A stretch of DNA of 64,000 nt from Paraburkholderia sejongensis. Its GTDB lineage: Bacteria; Pseudomonadota; Gammaproteobacteria; Burkholderiales; Burkholderiaceae. Positions 1-7,739 of the stretch are shown one piece after another. Under the pieces are notes generated by a model that was not told where the DNA came from, ran no database searches, and was given only the letters and a program-made list of their open reading frames with translations. Made by a program: the position numbers and the translations under genes. Numbering within the stretch: the first letter of the stretch is position 1; each line of letters starts with the position of its first letter. Where the stretch lies: positions 62,001 through 126,000 of the forward strand of contig NZ_JAJITD010000016.1 in assembly GCF_020880815.1 (NCBI RefSeq), in the 5' to 3' direction.

Positions 1-1
1 C

Positions 2-943
2 GAGGACGGCACCGACGGGCCGCCCGGCATTTTCATTATGGATTGCGAGACTTTCGAGGTACTCGGCCGTTGGGAAATCGAGCGCGGCGCGCAGGAAAAG
101 CATTACGACTTCTGGTGGAATCTGCCGCGCGACTATATGGTGTCGACCGAATGGGCATTGCCGCCGCAATTCGAAAACGGCATCGTGCCCGAAGATCTGC
201 TCGCTAACCGCTACGGACACCGGGTGCACTTCTGGGATCTGCGCGCGCGCCGCAACGTGCAGACGCTGGATCTGGGCGCCAATCATCAGATGGCGCTCGA
301 AGTGCGGCCCGCGCACGATCCGAGCCGCGAATACGGTTTTATCGGCGTGGTCGTCGATACCACCAATCTGGAGGGTTCGATCTGGACGTGGTGGCGCGAG
401 GACGGCCAGTTCCACATCGAGAAGACCGCGACGATTCCACCCGAACCCGCGCATGCGGACGAATTGCCGCCGCTGTTGAAAGGTTTCGGCGCGGTGCCGC
501 CGCTCGTCACCGACATCGATCTGTCGATCGACGATAAATTCCTCTACGTCGCGTGTTGGGGCACCGGCGAAATGCGTCAGTACGACGTGACGGAGCCGCG
601 CAAGCCGAAGCTGACCGGCTCGGTGCGAATCGGCGGGATCGAGCGCTGCACCCCGCATCCGAACGGCAAGCGCTTCGCCGGCGGGCCGCAGATGGTCGAG
701 ATCAGCCGCGACGGCAAGCGCGTGTACTGGACCAATTCGCTGTACTCGACGTGGGACGACCAGTTCTACCCGGATGGCGTGCCCGGCGCGCAGGTGATGG
801 CGTACGCGGATCCGAACGGCGGCCTGACGCTCGCCGACGATTACTTCGTCGAATTTCCGCAAGGTTATCGCGCGCATCAGATCCGCCTCGAAGGGGGCGA
901 CTGCTCGACCGATTCGTTCTGCTATCCGTCGGTGGGCGTTTGA
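2..943 (+). CDS. Selenium-binding protein / methanethiol oxidase family, C-terminal part
   Basis: The reading frame is open from the first bases of the window, so the N-terminus lies outside it; about 313 residues remain of a family that is usually about 450-470 long. The sequence matches the SBP56 beta-propeller family: the W-W-x-L-P-R-D-Y-M-V-S-T-E-W-A stretch near residue 40, the L-x-L-G-x-x-x-Q-M-x-L-E-V-R-P motif, the D-I-D-L-S-I-D-D-K-F-L-Y-V strand, and the C-terminal H-Q-I-R-L-E-G-G-D-C-S-T-D end. Bacterial members (MtoX) are copper-dependent periplasmic methanethiol oxidases; animal homologues bind selenium. The C-terminal E-G-G-D-C-S-T-D is the most conserved tail of the family. A membrane protein gene follows with overlapping stop and start, so the two are probably co-transcribed. 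Substrate cannot be confirmed from this part alone. Confidence 0.88.
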   Translation, partial: EDGTDGPPGIFIMDCETFEVLGRWEIERGAQEKHYDFWWNLPRDYMVSTEWALPPQFENGIVPEDLLANRYGHRVHFWDLRARRNVQTLDLGANHQMALEVRPAHDPSREYGFIGVVVDTTNLEGSIWTWWREDGQFHIEKTATIPPEPAHADELPPLLKGFGAVPPLVTDIDLSIDDKFLYVACWGTGEMRQYDVTEPRKPKLTGSVRIGGIERCTPHPNGKRFAGGPQMVEISRDGKRVYWTNSLYSTWDDQFYPDGVPGAQVMAYADPNGGLTLADDYFVEFPQGYRAHQIRLEGGDCSTDSFCYPSVGV

Positions 944-1623
944 GCGGCGCGGTGTCGCCGCAAGGCGGCCTGTGGCTGGCGGTGCTCGCGAGCGGTTTGT
1001 ATCACGGCCTGAATCCGGCGATGGGTTGGCCGCTCGCGGTGTCGAACGGTTTGATGCAGCGGCGCAGCCAGGCATTGCTCACCGCGCTGCTGTATCTGGC
1101 GGCGGGGCACGCGCTCGCGATTCTGCTGATGATGCTGCCGTTCGCGTTGCTCGCAGGCGTGCTCGCGTGGCAGCGCGAGATTCAGATAGCGGCCAGCGTG
1201 CTGGTGATCGGCTTCGGTCTGGTGCTGCTGATACGCCGCCGGCATCCGCGCATGCTTGCGAGAATTCCGCCGGCGCGGCTCGCGTTGTGGTCGTTCGCGG
1301 TGGCCATCGCGCATGGCGCGGGTTTGATGCTGGTGCCGATCTATCTGGGCTTATGCCGCGCCGATCGACTGGACGACGCGCACCGGGCCGCGCAGACGCT
1401 GATCGAAAGCGGGTTGCGCACCGCGCTGGCGGTCGCCGCGGTGCACGCGACCGCGATGATCGCGGCCGGCGGTGTGCTCGCGTGGCTCGTCTATCGCTAT
1501 CTGGGACTCAAGTTCGTGTCGCGCAGCTGGTTCAATCTCGATGCGGTGTGGGCGCTGAGTCTGATTCTGGTGGGCGGGGTGTCGCTGGTCTTCAATGCCG
1601 GCTACGAACTGCATGTCGCGTAG
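940..1623 (+). CDS. Multi-pass membrane protein downstream of the selenium-binding protein
   Basis: Unknown function. The frame encodes about 227 residues with roughly six hydrophobic segments. The first contains G-L-Y-H-G-L-N-P-A-M-G-W, whose H-G-x-N-P shape recalls the metal-binding first helix of nickel/cobalt or cation permeases, but the resemblance is only suggestive. A basic loop (I-R-R-R-H-P-R) lies near the middle. The start is uncertain: TTG at 940 overlaps the upstream TGA in a TTGA junction, which would couple translation, and GTG at 952 is an alternative; no ATG lies before the first membrane segment. The tight overlap suggests it serves the same process as the upstream gene, for example metal supply or export of a product; this is inference. 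Confidence 0.62.
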   Translation: MSGAVSPQGGLWLAVLASGLYHGLNPAMGWPLAVSNGLMQRRSQALLTALLYLAAGHALAILLMMLPFALLAGVLAWQREIQIAASVLVIGFGLVLLIRRRHPRMLARIPPARLALWSFAVAIAHGAGLMLVPIYLGLCRADRLDDAHRAAQTLIESGLRTALAVAAVHATAMIAAGGVLAWLVYRYLGLKFVSRSWFNLDAVWALSLILVGGVSLVFNAGYELHVA

Positions 1624-1642
1624 CCGGTATTGCGCTGCTTCG

Positions 1643-2890
1643 TTATGAAAGGCCGAAGCCCATCTGCTGTTTGCCCAATGCGGTCAAATCTTCGGTCGTC
1701 GCGCGCCCGGTGAAATCCACTTCGAAATGATCGGCCGGGAAATCCGGCGGACTTTTTCCCTCGACGAAACTCACGCGTTGCCGCTTCAGGTACGCGTCGT
1801 TCTTCGCGCACGCCGGTGCGGACGCGATATACATCACATTGCTATAGCCTGCGCCGCGATGCGCGTCTTCGACCGCGTGAATCACGTCGCTGTGCCAGAA
1901 CACCGTGTCGCCGGCCTGCATCAGCGGAATCGACGACAGCGCGTCGAATAGCGGCGCGTGATATCTCGCGTCGATCGACAGCGCGCGGCCCGGCATCGCG
2001 CCGCATAGGTCGTCGTCGGCGACATCGTCCTGCAACGCGCGCAGCAGGATATACGCCATCGCGTTCGCAATCGGCACAAGTTGCAGCGTGCCGTCGCCGG
2101 GGCCTTGCGGCGTCAATGCGGTCCAGCCCTGAAACGTGCGGAACATCGAGCAGACCGCCGGCGACGCAATTTCCTCGACATCGGTGCGCCATGCGGCATC
2201 GAATGGATCGTAGTCGCGCCAGTTGCCGGCAAACACATGCCGATAGACCTTGCGGAAATTCGCTTCGATCCAGCGTTCGACCGAGCCGCCATCGCAATGC
2301 GCGGACAGGCCCAGCGATTCGGAACCGGGCGGGCGGCGGCGCAGCCGGTCCGCGTAGACCGGCACATGATCGGGATCGAAGTGCACGCGGCCTTCGCTTT
2401 CGCTGCGCCACAGCCGGTTCAGGAAGACGCGCGCCTGCGTGAGCTCGACCGATTGGCGCGCGAGCACTTGCGGTTTGGACCAGTACACGCCGTAAATCTG
2501 TGGCTTGCTCGACGCGAGCTGGCCGAAGTACTTGTCTTCGGCGCGATTGAGCAGTTTGGTATCCAGATCATTGCGTTCGACGTAGTCGGCGATCTCGCGA
2601 TCCCATTGCTCGACGCGCGAACGCTCGAACACCTCGCGAATCACGCAGGCGCCGCGCGCTTTGACGAGCGCGATCTGCGCGGCGCTGACACGATTATTCG
2701 CGATGTCGGCGAAGCGGATTTCGGGGATTACCGCTTCGCCGCGTTCGCGCAGCGCCGCGATCTGTTGCGCTTCGCGGGTCATCGCCGCTTCGACTTCGGC
2801 GAAGACTTGGCGGTAATTGGGCAGCATTGCGCGCAGTTCCCGTTTGGCGTTGCGGATGCTTGCGGGCAGGTCGTCGATTTGCAGGGCCAT
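1643..2890 (-). CDS. DUF1479 family protein, putative non-heme Fe(II)/2OG oxygenase
   Basis: A 415-residue protein of the DUF1479 (YbiU-like) family, normal length. Visible family features are the N-terminal L-R-E-R-G-E-A-V-I-P-E-I segment, G-A-C-V-I-R-E-V-F, the S-A-H-C-D-G-G-S-V-E-R-W motif near residue 200 and the W-H-S-D-V-I-H-A-V-E-D motif near residue 345. The H-x-D plus distal H set is the facial triad expected for a double-stranded beta-helix iron oxygenase. The start at 2890 is chosen because GGAGACGAC sits just upstream; a longer frame to 2986 runs into the regulator's promoter. It is divergent from an AraC regulator (104 bp between starts), which is the likely controller. The substrate is unknown. 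Confidence 0.85.
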   Translation of the reverse strand: MALQIDDLPASIRNAKRELRAMLPNYRQVFAEVEAAMTREAQQIAALRERGEAVIPEIRFADIANNRVSAAQIALVKARGACVIREVFERSRVEQWDREIADYVERNDLDTKLLNRAEDKYFGQLASSKPQIYGVYWSKPQVLARQSVELTQARVFLNRLWRSESEGRVHFDPDHVPVYADRLRRRPPGSESLGLSAHCDGGSVERWIEANFRKVYRHVFAGNWRDYDPFDAAWRTDVEEIASPAVCSMFRTFQGWTALTPQGPGDGTLQLVPIANAMAYILLRALQDDVADDDLCGAMPGRALSIDARYHAPLFDALSSIPLMQAGDTVFWHSDVIHAVEDAHRGAGYSNVMYIASAPACAKNDAYLKRQRVSFVEGKSPPDFPADHFEVDFTGRATTEDLTALGKQQMGFGLS

Positions 2891-2994
2891 GGTGTCGTCT
2901 CCGTCTTTCGATGAGTGTTGGCGATGTACGGAGCGTACTGCGGCGGCGCGGATCTGGGTGATATGATCGGGCCAACCTCTTTGCATATCCGGTC

Positions 2995-3987
2995 ATGAAG
3001 GCGACTTACGAGCACGTCGAGATCGGCGCCAGTTGTTCCGTGCGGGTTTACCATCGGCGGCTGCCGAGGATTCCGTTCGAGTGGCATCACCACCCCGAAT
3101 ACGAACTCACGCTGACGCTGAACAGTCAGGGCAAGCGCTTTATCGGCGATTCGGTGACGGTCTACGGCGACGACGACCTCGTGCTGGTGCCGCCGAATCT
3201 GCCGCATACGTGGGCATCGAATCGCTCGATCGATTCGTCGGCCGCGCAGGTCGCGATCGTCGTCTGGTTCGACGGTGCGTGGGTGCGGCGACTCGCCGAT
3301 GTCTGCCCGGAGTACAGCGGCCTGTGCAATCTGCTGCGGCGCGCGGCCTGCGGCCTGGCATTCGAACCCGGCGCGGCCGCGCATTTGCGCGGCGAACTCG
3401 ACCGGTTGCTGTCCGCCAACCCGCGCGAGCGGCTCAAAGCGGTACTCGATGTACTCGACTGGCTGGCAGAAGCACCGGCCACGCCGCTCGCGTCGCCGAG
3501 CGCGTTCGATGCGAATAGCGGCGCGCATACCGGTACGCCGTCCGGCTATCAGCCCGATCAGCTGAACCGGGTTCTCGCGCTGATCGACACGCAATTCGCG
3601 CATCCATTGCGGCTCGCGACGCTCGCGAAAGCGTCCGGACTATCCGAGCGCTCGCTGACGCGGCACTTCACGCAGCATCTCGGCGAGAGTGTCGGGCGTT
3701 ATATCGCGCGCGTGCGCATCGGCCATGCATGCCGCCTGCTGACCGCGACCGGCCTGCCGGTTTCGGTCATCGCCGCGCGTTCGGGATTCGCGAACGTCGC
3801 GAATTTCAACCGGCAATTCAGACGCTCGAAAGCGATGACGCCGGCCGAGTACCGGCAACAGTTCACGGGCACACGGCAAGCCGAGGACGAAAGCGTGCCG
3901 GCGCTGACCGAGCGTTCGCCGTCGCTCGCCGGCAAGCGCGGCGGCGCGAAGCGCAAGACGGCACCCGCTGGCCGCCGCACTGGCTGA
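2995..3987 (+). CDS. AraC family transcriptional regulator with N-terminal cupin sensor
   Basis: A 330-residue regulator. Residues about 20-80 look like a cupin ligand pocket (F-E-W-H-H-H-P-E-Y-E-L-T-L followed by G-D-D-D-L-V-L-V-P-P-N-L-P-H-T-W). Residues about 200-295 are the two helix-turn-helix AraC domain (L-R-L-A-T-L-A-K-A-S-G-L-S-E-R-S-L-T-R-H-F, then R-S-G-F-A-N-V-A-N-F-N-R-Q-F-R-R-S-K-A-M-T-P-A-E-Y-R). The tail is basic and low-complexity. It is transcribed away from the DUF1479 oxygenase gene, so it probably senses the oxygenase substrate or product and controls that gene and itself. Effector unknown. Confidence 0.9.
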   Translation: MKATYEHVEIGASCSVRVYHRRLPRIPFEWHHHPEYELTLTLNSQGKRFIGDSVTVYGDDDLVLVPPNLPHTWASNRSIDSSAAQVAIVVWFDGAWVRRLADVCPEYSGLCNLLRRAACGLAFEPGAAAHLRGELDRLLSANPRERLKAVLDVLDWLAEAPATPLASPSAFDANSGAHTGTPSGYQPDQLNRVLALIDTQFAHPLRLATLAKASGLSERSLTRHFTQHLGESVGRYIARVRIGHACRLLTATGLPVSVIAARSGFANVANFNRQFRRSKAMTPAEYRQQFTGTRQAEDESVPALTERSPSLAGKRGGAKRKTAPAGRRTG

Positions 3988-4182
3988 ATTCGCGAAACGC
4001 GGTGGAGCAACGAGGCCGCCCGCGTTGCCAACCTTATTGGCCGTTTAAATCCGGATTCTCACCTCACTATCGGACTCGTGTCTCATCGGCGCGGCACGCC
4101 GTATGCTGCGCGTTTCCAGCACGGCAACCGCCGCCTCAGGTGGTTCGTCATTTCCAGTTCATCACGCAACAGGAGAAGAATC

Positions 4183-4335
4183 ATGCCGCTGAAACGAGGG
4201 ACGTCGAAAGAGACGGTGTCGCACAACGTGAAGACCGAAACGAAACATGGCAAGCCGCAAAAACAGGCGGTCGCGATTGCGCTGAATCAGGCGCGCAAGT
4301 CCGGCGCGAAGATTCCGAAGAAGCACGATAAATAA
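4183..4335 (+). CDS. Small basic DUF6496-type protein
   Basis: A 50-residue, lysine-rich protein (M-P-L-K-R-G-T-S-K-E-T-V-S-H-N ... A-I-A-L-N-Q-A-R-K-S-G-A-K-I-P). The motif K-Q-A-V-A-I-A-L-x-x-A-R-K-S-G is typical of the short DUF6496 proteins found in many proteobacteria, whose function is not established. The start is fixed by AGGAGAAG at 4171-4178, five bases before ATG; in-frame upstream sequence is not protein-like. It lies 14 bp before the uracil-DNA glycosylase-like gene and may share its transcript. The strong positive charge would allow nucleic-acid binding, which is only a guess. Confidence 0.75.
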   Translation: MPLKRGTSKETVSHNVKTETKHGKPQKQAVAIALNQARKSGAKIPKKHDK

Positions 4336-4349
4336 CGCCCATTACGCCG

Positions 4350-5018
4350 ATGACCGACGGACAGCCGAAAAAGCGCACGCGGGACGGTGCTCGGGCGCAG
4401 CAACCCGAACAGGCGGACGTCGACCCCGCTCAGCAGCCGGCGAAGCTCGACGACTGCCGCCGCTGCGCGCTGTGGCGCAACGCGACTCAAGCGGTGCCTG
4501 GCGAGGGCCAGCGACACGCAGCGATCGTGCTGGTCGGCGAACAGCCCGGCGATATGGAGGATTTGCAGGGCAAGCCTTTCGTCGGTCCGGCCGGTGCGTT
4601 GCTCGACAAGGCGCTCGCGGAGGCGGGCCTGAAACGCCATGACGTCTATGTGACGAATGCGGTCAAGCATTTCAAATGGATCGCGCGCGGCAAGCGCCGG
4701 CTGCATAAGACGCCGGCGCAGCGGGAGGTGGACGCGTGCAGCTATTGGCTCGAGCAGGAACTGGCAAAACCCGATGTGCAAGTGGTCGTTGCGCTGGGGG
4801 CGACCGCGTTGAAAGCGGTACTCGACGATTCGCACGCGCGCTTGCAGGACGCATTCGACAAGACGATCGAGCGCGGAAACCAGCGTGTCGTCGCGACCTA
4901 TCATCCGTCGTTCGCGTTGCGCGCGCCGGATCCGGACACGCGTCGCAATGTGTACGAGAAGATCGTCGCTGCGCTGCAAACCGCACAGAAACTTGCACTC
5001 GAGCGTAAAGCCAGGTAG
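4350..5018 (+). CDS. udgX: UdgX-type uracil-DNA glycosylase / uracil-DNA cross-linking protein
   Basis: A 222-residue member of the uracil-DNA glycosylase superfamily, family 4-like. After a disordered, basic first 30 residues come C-R-R-C (about 36-39), motif 1 G-E-Q-P-G-D-M-E-D, F-V-G-P-A-G-A-L-L-D, and the diagnostic loop F-K-W-I-A-R-G-K-R-R-L-H-K-T-P. That inserted R-R-x-H loop defines UdgX, where the histidine forms a covalent bond with DNA at the uracil site; here the family KRRIH reads KRRLH. The third cluster position is T-N-A-V-K-H rather than V-K-C as in canonical family 4. The C-terminal H-P-S-F motif is present. It ends base-to-base with the convergent DUF72 gene. No obvious Shine-Dalgarno is seen, suggesting coupling to the small gene upstream. 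Confidence 0.88.
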   Translation: MTDGQPKKRTRDGARAQQPEQADVDPAQQPAKLDDCRRCALWRNATQAVPGEGQRHAAIVLVGEQPGDMEDLQGKPFVGPAGALLDKALAEAGLKRHDVYVTNAVKHFKWIARGKRRLHKTPAQREVDACSYWLEQELAKPDVQVVVALGATALKAVLDDSHARLQDAFDKTIERGNQRVVATYHPSFALRAPDPDTRRNVYEKIVAALQTAQKLALERKAR

Positions 5019-5930
5019 TCAGATTTTTGAAGTTGCGGGCTGTGCGTGCAAGCCGAGCTGTTCCATCAAGCGCTGCGCATCGAAAGGCGCGCGCGCTTTC
5101 ACGTCGTTGTCGAAATAACAGTACACATCGCGCGTCGCGCGACGGCGCGGGGCGTGCTCCGGCGCAATGAGCCGCGCGTCATCCGGCTGCGAACCGCGGC
5201 GCCATGCCTCGATCCGCTCGGCCCATTGCCGCAGCGCGTCGTCCGAATAGGAGCCAGCATATTTCGCTTCGGAGCCGTGCAGGCGGATATAGACGAAATC
5301 CGCGGTGAGGTCTTCCACGATCGGCCACGGTTCGGTCGAATCGGATACCACCAGCGCGACGCCATAGCGCCGCAGCAACGCCACGAATGCCGGATCGACA
5401 AAGCTCTGATGCCTCACTTCGACCGCGTGGCGCAATGCGCGCTTGCGTTCGATCTTCAGATAAGGCGTTTTCACGCGCGCGTCGTGCTGTTCGGCCAATG
5501 ACAACGCGGCGGCGGTGTCGGGCGGCAACACATTCAGAAAGCGCTCCATCCTGTCGGGATCGAAACGGAACGACGGCGGAAACTGCCACAGAATCGGGCC
5601 GAGCTTGTCGTCCAGCGCGAGCAGCCCCTGCGCGAAGAAGTTGGCAATGCCGGCGCGCGCGCTGTCGTCGCGGAATCTCAGCAGGTGGGTCAGATAGCGC
5701 GCGCCCTTCACGCCGAACACGAAACCGGCCGGCGTTTGCGCGCACCAGCGTTGCCAGCTGTCGAGCGATTGCAGGCTGTAATGCGTGCCGTTGATCTCGA
5801 TCGTCTGCAGGCGCGTGGACGCGTACTGTAATTCGTCCGCGTGTTTCAGATCCTTTGGATAAAAGTTGTCGCGCCACCCGGCGTAACGCCAGCCGGAAAT
5901 GCCGATCCGCACGTCGCCGCTTTTGTTCAT
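5019..5930 (-). CDS. DUF72 (YecE-like) domain protein
   Basis: A 303-residue protein with the DUF72 signatures: R-I-G-I-S-G-W-R-Y near the N-terminus, F-Y-P-K-D-L, E-I-N-G-T-H-Y-S, F-V-F-G-V-K-G-A-R-Y-L-T-H, L-G-P-I-L-W-Q-F-P-P, A-V-E-V-R-H-Q-S-F and V-Y-I-R-L-H-G-S. This TIM-barrel family is common in bacteria and often sits next to DNA-metabolism genes, but its biochemical role is not settled. The start overlaps the stop of the upstream DUF2795 gene in an ATGA junction (5927-5930), so the two are translationally coupled. The stop abuts that of the UdgX gene on the other strand, leaving no room for a terminator between them. Confidence 0.9.
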   Translation of the reverse strand: MNKSGDVRIGISGWRYAGWRDNFYPKDLKHADELQYASTRLQTIEINGTHYSLQSLDSWQRWCAQTPAGFVFGVKGARYLTHLLRFRDDSARAGIANFFAQGLLALDDKLGPILWQFPPSFRFDPDRMERFLNVLPPDTAAALSLAEQHDARVKTPYLKIERKRALRHAVEVRHQSFVDPAFVALLRRYGVALVVSDSTEPWPIVEDLTADFVYIRLHGSEAKYAGSYSDDALRQWAERIEAWRRGSQPDDARLIAPEHAPRRRATRDVYCYFDNDVKARAPFDAQRLMEQLGLHAQPATSKI

Positions 5931-6430
5931 TCGCGCGTCGCGCCCGGTGGCACCGGATTTTTGTCCTGCGCGGATTCAAGCGCGTTTTCGGAAGCCGGGT
6001 GTTTGCGCTTTTCCTGCTGGTCCTTTTCGCTCTGCAGCGTATTGGCCGGTGGATTGGCCGGTGTGCGCGTCGGCGGGTTGGCCCGGTCGCGCGAATCGCC
6101 GGTCTCGGGCTTGCCGCCGCTGCCGGCTGAGATAGGTGAAGTACGTTCCATCAGCTTCTCCTGAAGTTGCCGCCACCGCTTCGGGAAACGGCAATGTCGT
6201 TGAATTCGCGCGATCTCTTTCTCAACCGCTGCGGGGCTGTCGAAATTGTGGTCGGGCAGACGATCGACCAGATCGACGATGTCGGTATTCGCATGGTTCT
6301 TGCGCGCCTGGTCGACGAGCTTTTCGCGCGTGGTCGGATAGTCAATGCCGCTGAGTGCCTTCTGAATGTCGGCGGGATTCGGCTGGCCTGGATGGCGATG
6401 GTCCTGCGAGTGGGCGGGGTGTTGAGACAC
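5927..6430 (-). CDS. DUF2795 domain protein
   Basis: A 167-residue, very hydrophilic protein. Residues about 17-75 form the DUF2795 domain (P-A-D-I-Q-K-A-L-S-G-I-D-Y-P-T-T-R-E-K-L-V-D-Q-A-R-K, then V-D-L-V-D-R-L-P-D-H-N-F-D-S-P-A-A-V-E-K-E-I-A). The C-terminal half is disordered and rich in Pro, Asn and charged residues. I place the start at GTG 6430, seven bases after AAAGGAG; an ATG further upstream (6541) would read through the 13-bp tandem repeat and is unlikely. It is coupled to DUF72 by an ATGA overlap. DUF2795 proteins are small helical proteins of unknown function. Confidence 0.78.
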   Translation of the reverse strand: MSQHPAHSQDHRHPGQPNPADIQKALSGIDYPTTREKLVDQARKNHANTDIVDLVDRLPDHNFDSPAAVEKEIARIQRHCRFPKRWRQLQEKLMERTSPISAGSGGKPETGDSRDRANPPTRTPANPPANTLQSEKDQQEKRKHPASENALESAQDKNPVPPGATRE

Positions 6431-6480
6431 GGTGTGCTCCTTTGGGTCAAAAAGTGATGGCGGATCGAGCGGGCCGCCGT

Positions 6481-6530
6481 GTTGGCCAGATTCGTTGGCC
6501 ACATTCGTCGGCCAACCTCGTCGGCCAACG
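6481..6530. repeat. 13-bp tandem repeat, about 4 units
   Basis: Four units with a 13-base period: GTTGGCCAGATTC, GTTGGCCACATTC, GTCGGCCAACCTC and a partial GTCGGCCAACG. Each carries the core GTYGGCCA. The array lies in the leader between the DUF2795 gene (leftward) and the quinone-reductase gene (rightward), 50 bp upstream of the GTG start of the former. Confidence 0.85.
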
Positions 6531-6732
6531 TTATTGCTCAATGTCGGGTTCGCATATCTCGTGCCGCGGTCATCGACACGACGACCGTCTGTTCCGCGCG
6601 AGCAGCACGCATGCCCGCACAGCGCGCCCGGTCACCCGCTGCGTGTCCAACCCGGTGAGGAACGCCGCTTGCGCAGCGTCGTCCATTCAGCTCGCGCGTC
6701 GCACCAAGCGCGAATCGTCCAAGGAGGCAATC

Positions 6733-7671
6733 ATGAGCACGATGCGCGCTTACCGCATTCACGGTTTCGGCGGTCCCGAAGTATTGAAGGCAGAGGACAT
6801 CGAGATTCCAGAGCCGGGCGCGGGCGAAGTGCTGGTGCGGGTCGGCGCGGCGAGCGCGAATCCGGTCGACCTGAAAACCCGCGCGGGACAGTACCCGCTG
6901 ATTCGCGAGGACAAACTGCCGTACACGCTGGGCCGCGACTTCTCGGGCGTCGTCGAACGCACCGGCGACGGCGTCACGCAGTGGCGTACAGGCGACGGCG
7001 TGTACGGCTTCGTCGGCCAGGGGCAGGGCGCGTATGCGCAATTCGTCGTGGTTGCCGCGAACGCGCTTGCGCGGCGGCCGCAACACGTCGACGCGGTCAC
7101 CGCGGGCGCGGTGCCGCTAGCCGCGCTGACCGCGTGGCAGGGACTGTTCGATCACGGCAAGCTCGAAGCGGGTGGCCGCGTGTTGATTCATGCCGGCGCG
7201 GGCGGGGTCGGCCATTTCGCGGTGCAGTTCGCGAAGCAGCACGGCGCGCAAGTGTTCGCGACGGCGTCGGGCGACGGCATCGAATTCGTGCGCTCGCTCG
7301 GCGCGGACCGGGTGATCGACTATCACGCGCAACGCTTTGAAGACGTCGCGCGCGACATGGACCTTGTTTTCGATCTGATCGGGGGCGATACGCAGCGCCG
7401 CTCGTGGGCGGCGGTCGCCACCGGCGGCGCGCTGATTTCTACGCTCACCGAACCGTCGCAGACCGAAGCGTCGAGTCATGGCGCTAGAGCCGCGCGGTAT
7501 ACCGCGCGACCCGACGGCCGGCAATTGACGGAGATTGCGGGGTTGATCGACAACGGCAGCGTGCGGGTCGTGGTCGCCGAGCGCTTTGCGTTCGACGCGG
7601 TCGGTAAGGCACTCGAAAGGCTCGCTAAAGGCCATGTACGCGGCAAGCTCGTGGTGGAGGTCGCGGCATAG
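6733..7671 (+). CDS. NADPH:quinone reductase-like zinc-independent MDR oxidoreductase
   Basis: A 312-residue medium-chain dehydrogenase/reductase. Seen are the N-terminal G-G-P-E-V-L motif, A-S-A-N-P-V-D-L-K-T-R-A-G, L-G-R-D-F-S-G-V-V, the nucleotide-binding A-G-A-G-G-V-G-H-F-A-V-Q-F-A-K near residue 155, and the C-terminal L-A-K-G-H-V-R-G-K-L-V-V. The zinc-binding cysteines and histidine of alcohol dehydrogenases are absent, as expected for quinone oxidoreductases (QOR/zeta-crystallin type). It would reduce quinones or enones with NADPH in the cytoplasm. AAGGAGG at 6721-6727 supports the start. It stands alone; the next gene converges on it. Confidence 0.88.
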   Translation: MSTMRAYRIHGFGGPEVLKAEDIEIPEPGAGEVLVRVGAASANPVDLKTRAGQYPLIREDKLPYTLGRDFSGVVERTGDGVTQWRTGDGVYGFVGQGQGAYAQFVVVAANALARRPQHVDAVTAGAVPLAALTAWQGLFDHGKLEAGGRVLIHAGAGGVGHFAVQFAKQHGAQVFATASGDGIEFVRSLGADRVIDYHAQRFEDVARDMDLVFDLIGGDTQRRSWAAVATGGALISTLTEPSQTEASSHGARAARYTARPDGRQLTEIAGLIDNGSVRVVVAERFAFDAVGKALERLAKGHVRGKLVVEVAA

Positions 7672-7739
7672 ACCGCGGTAATTCGCGGTTGCTGACTGGC
7701 GGTACTGATTCTTTCGCTCGGGTGGGCCTGATCAGGCTG

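Noticed and set aside
6481..6530. CRISPR-like array
   Set aside because: Units are contiguous 13-mers without spacers, and no cas gene is present; the same applies to the arrays at 9482, 33041 and 54131.
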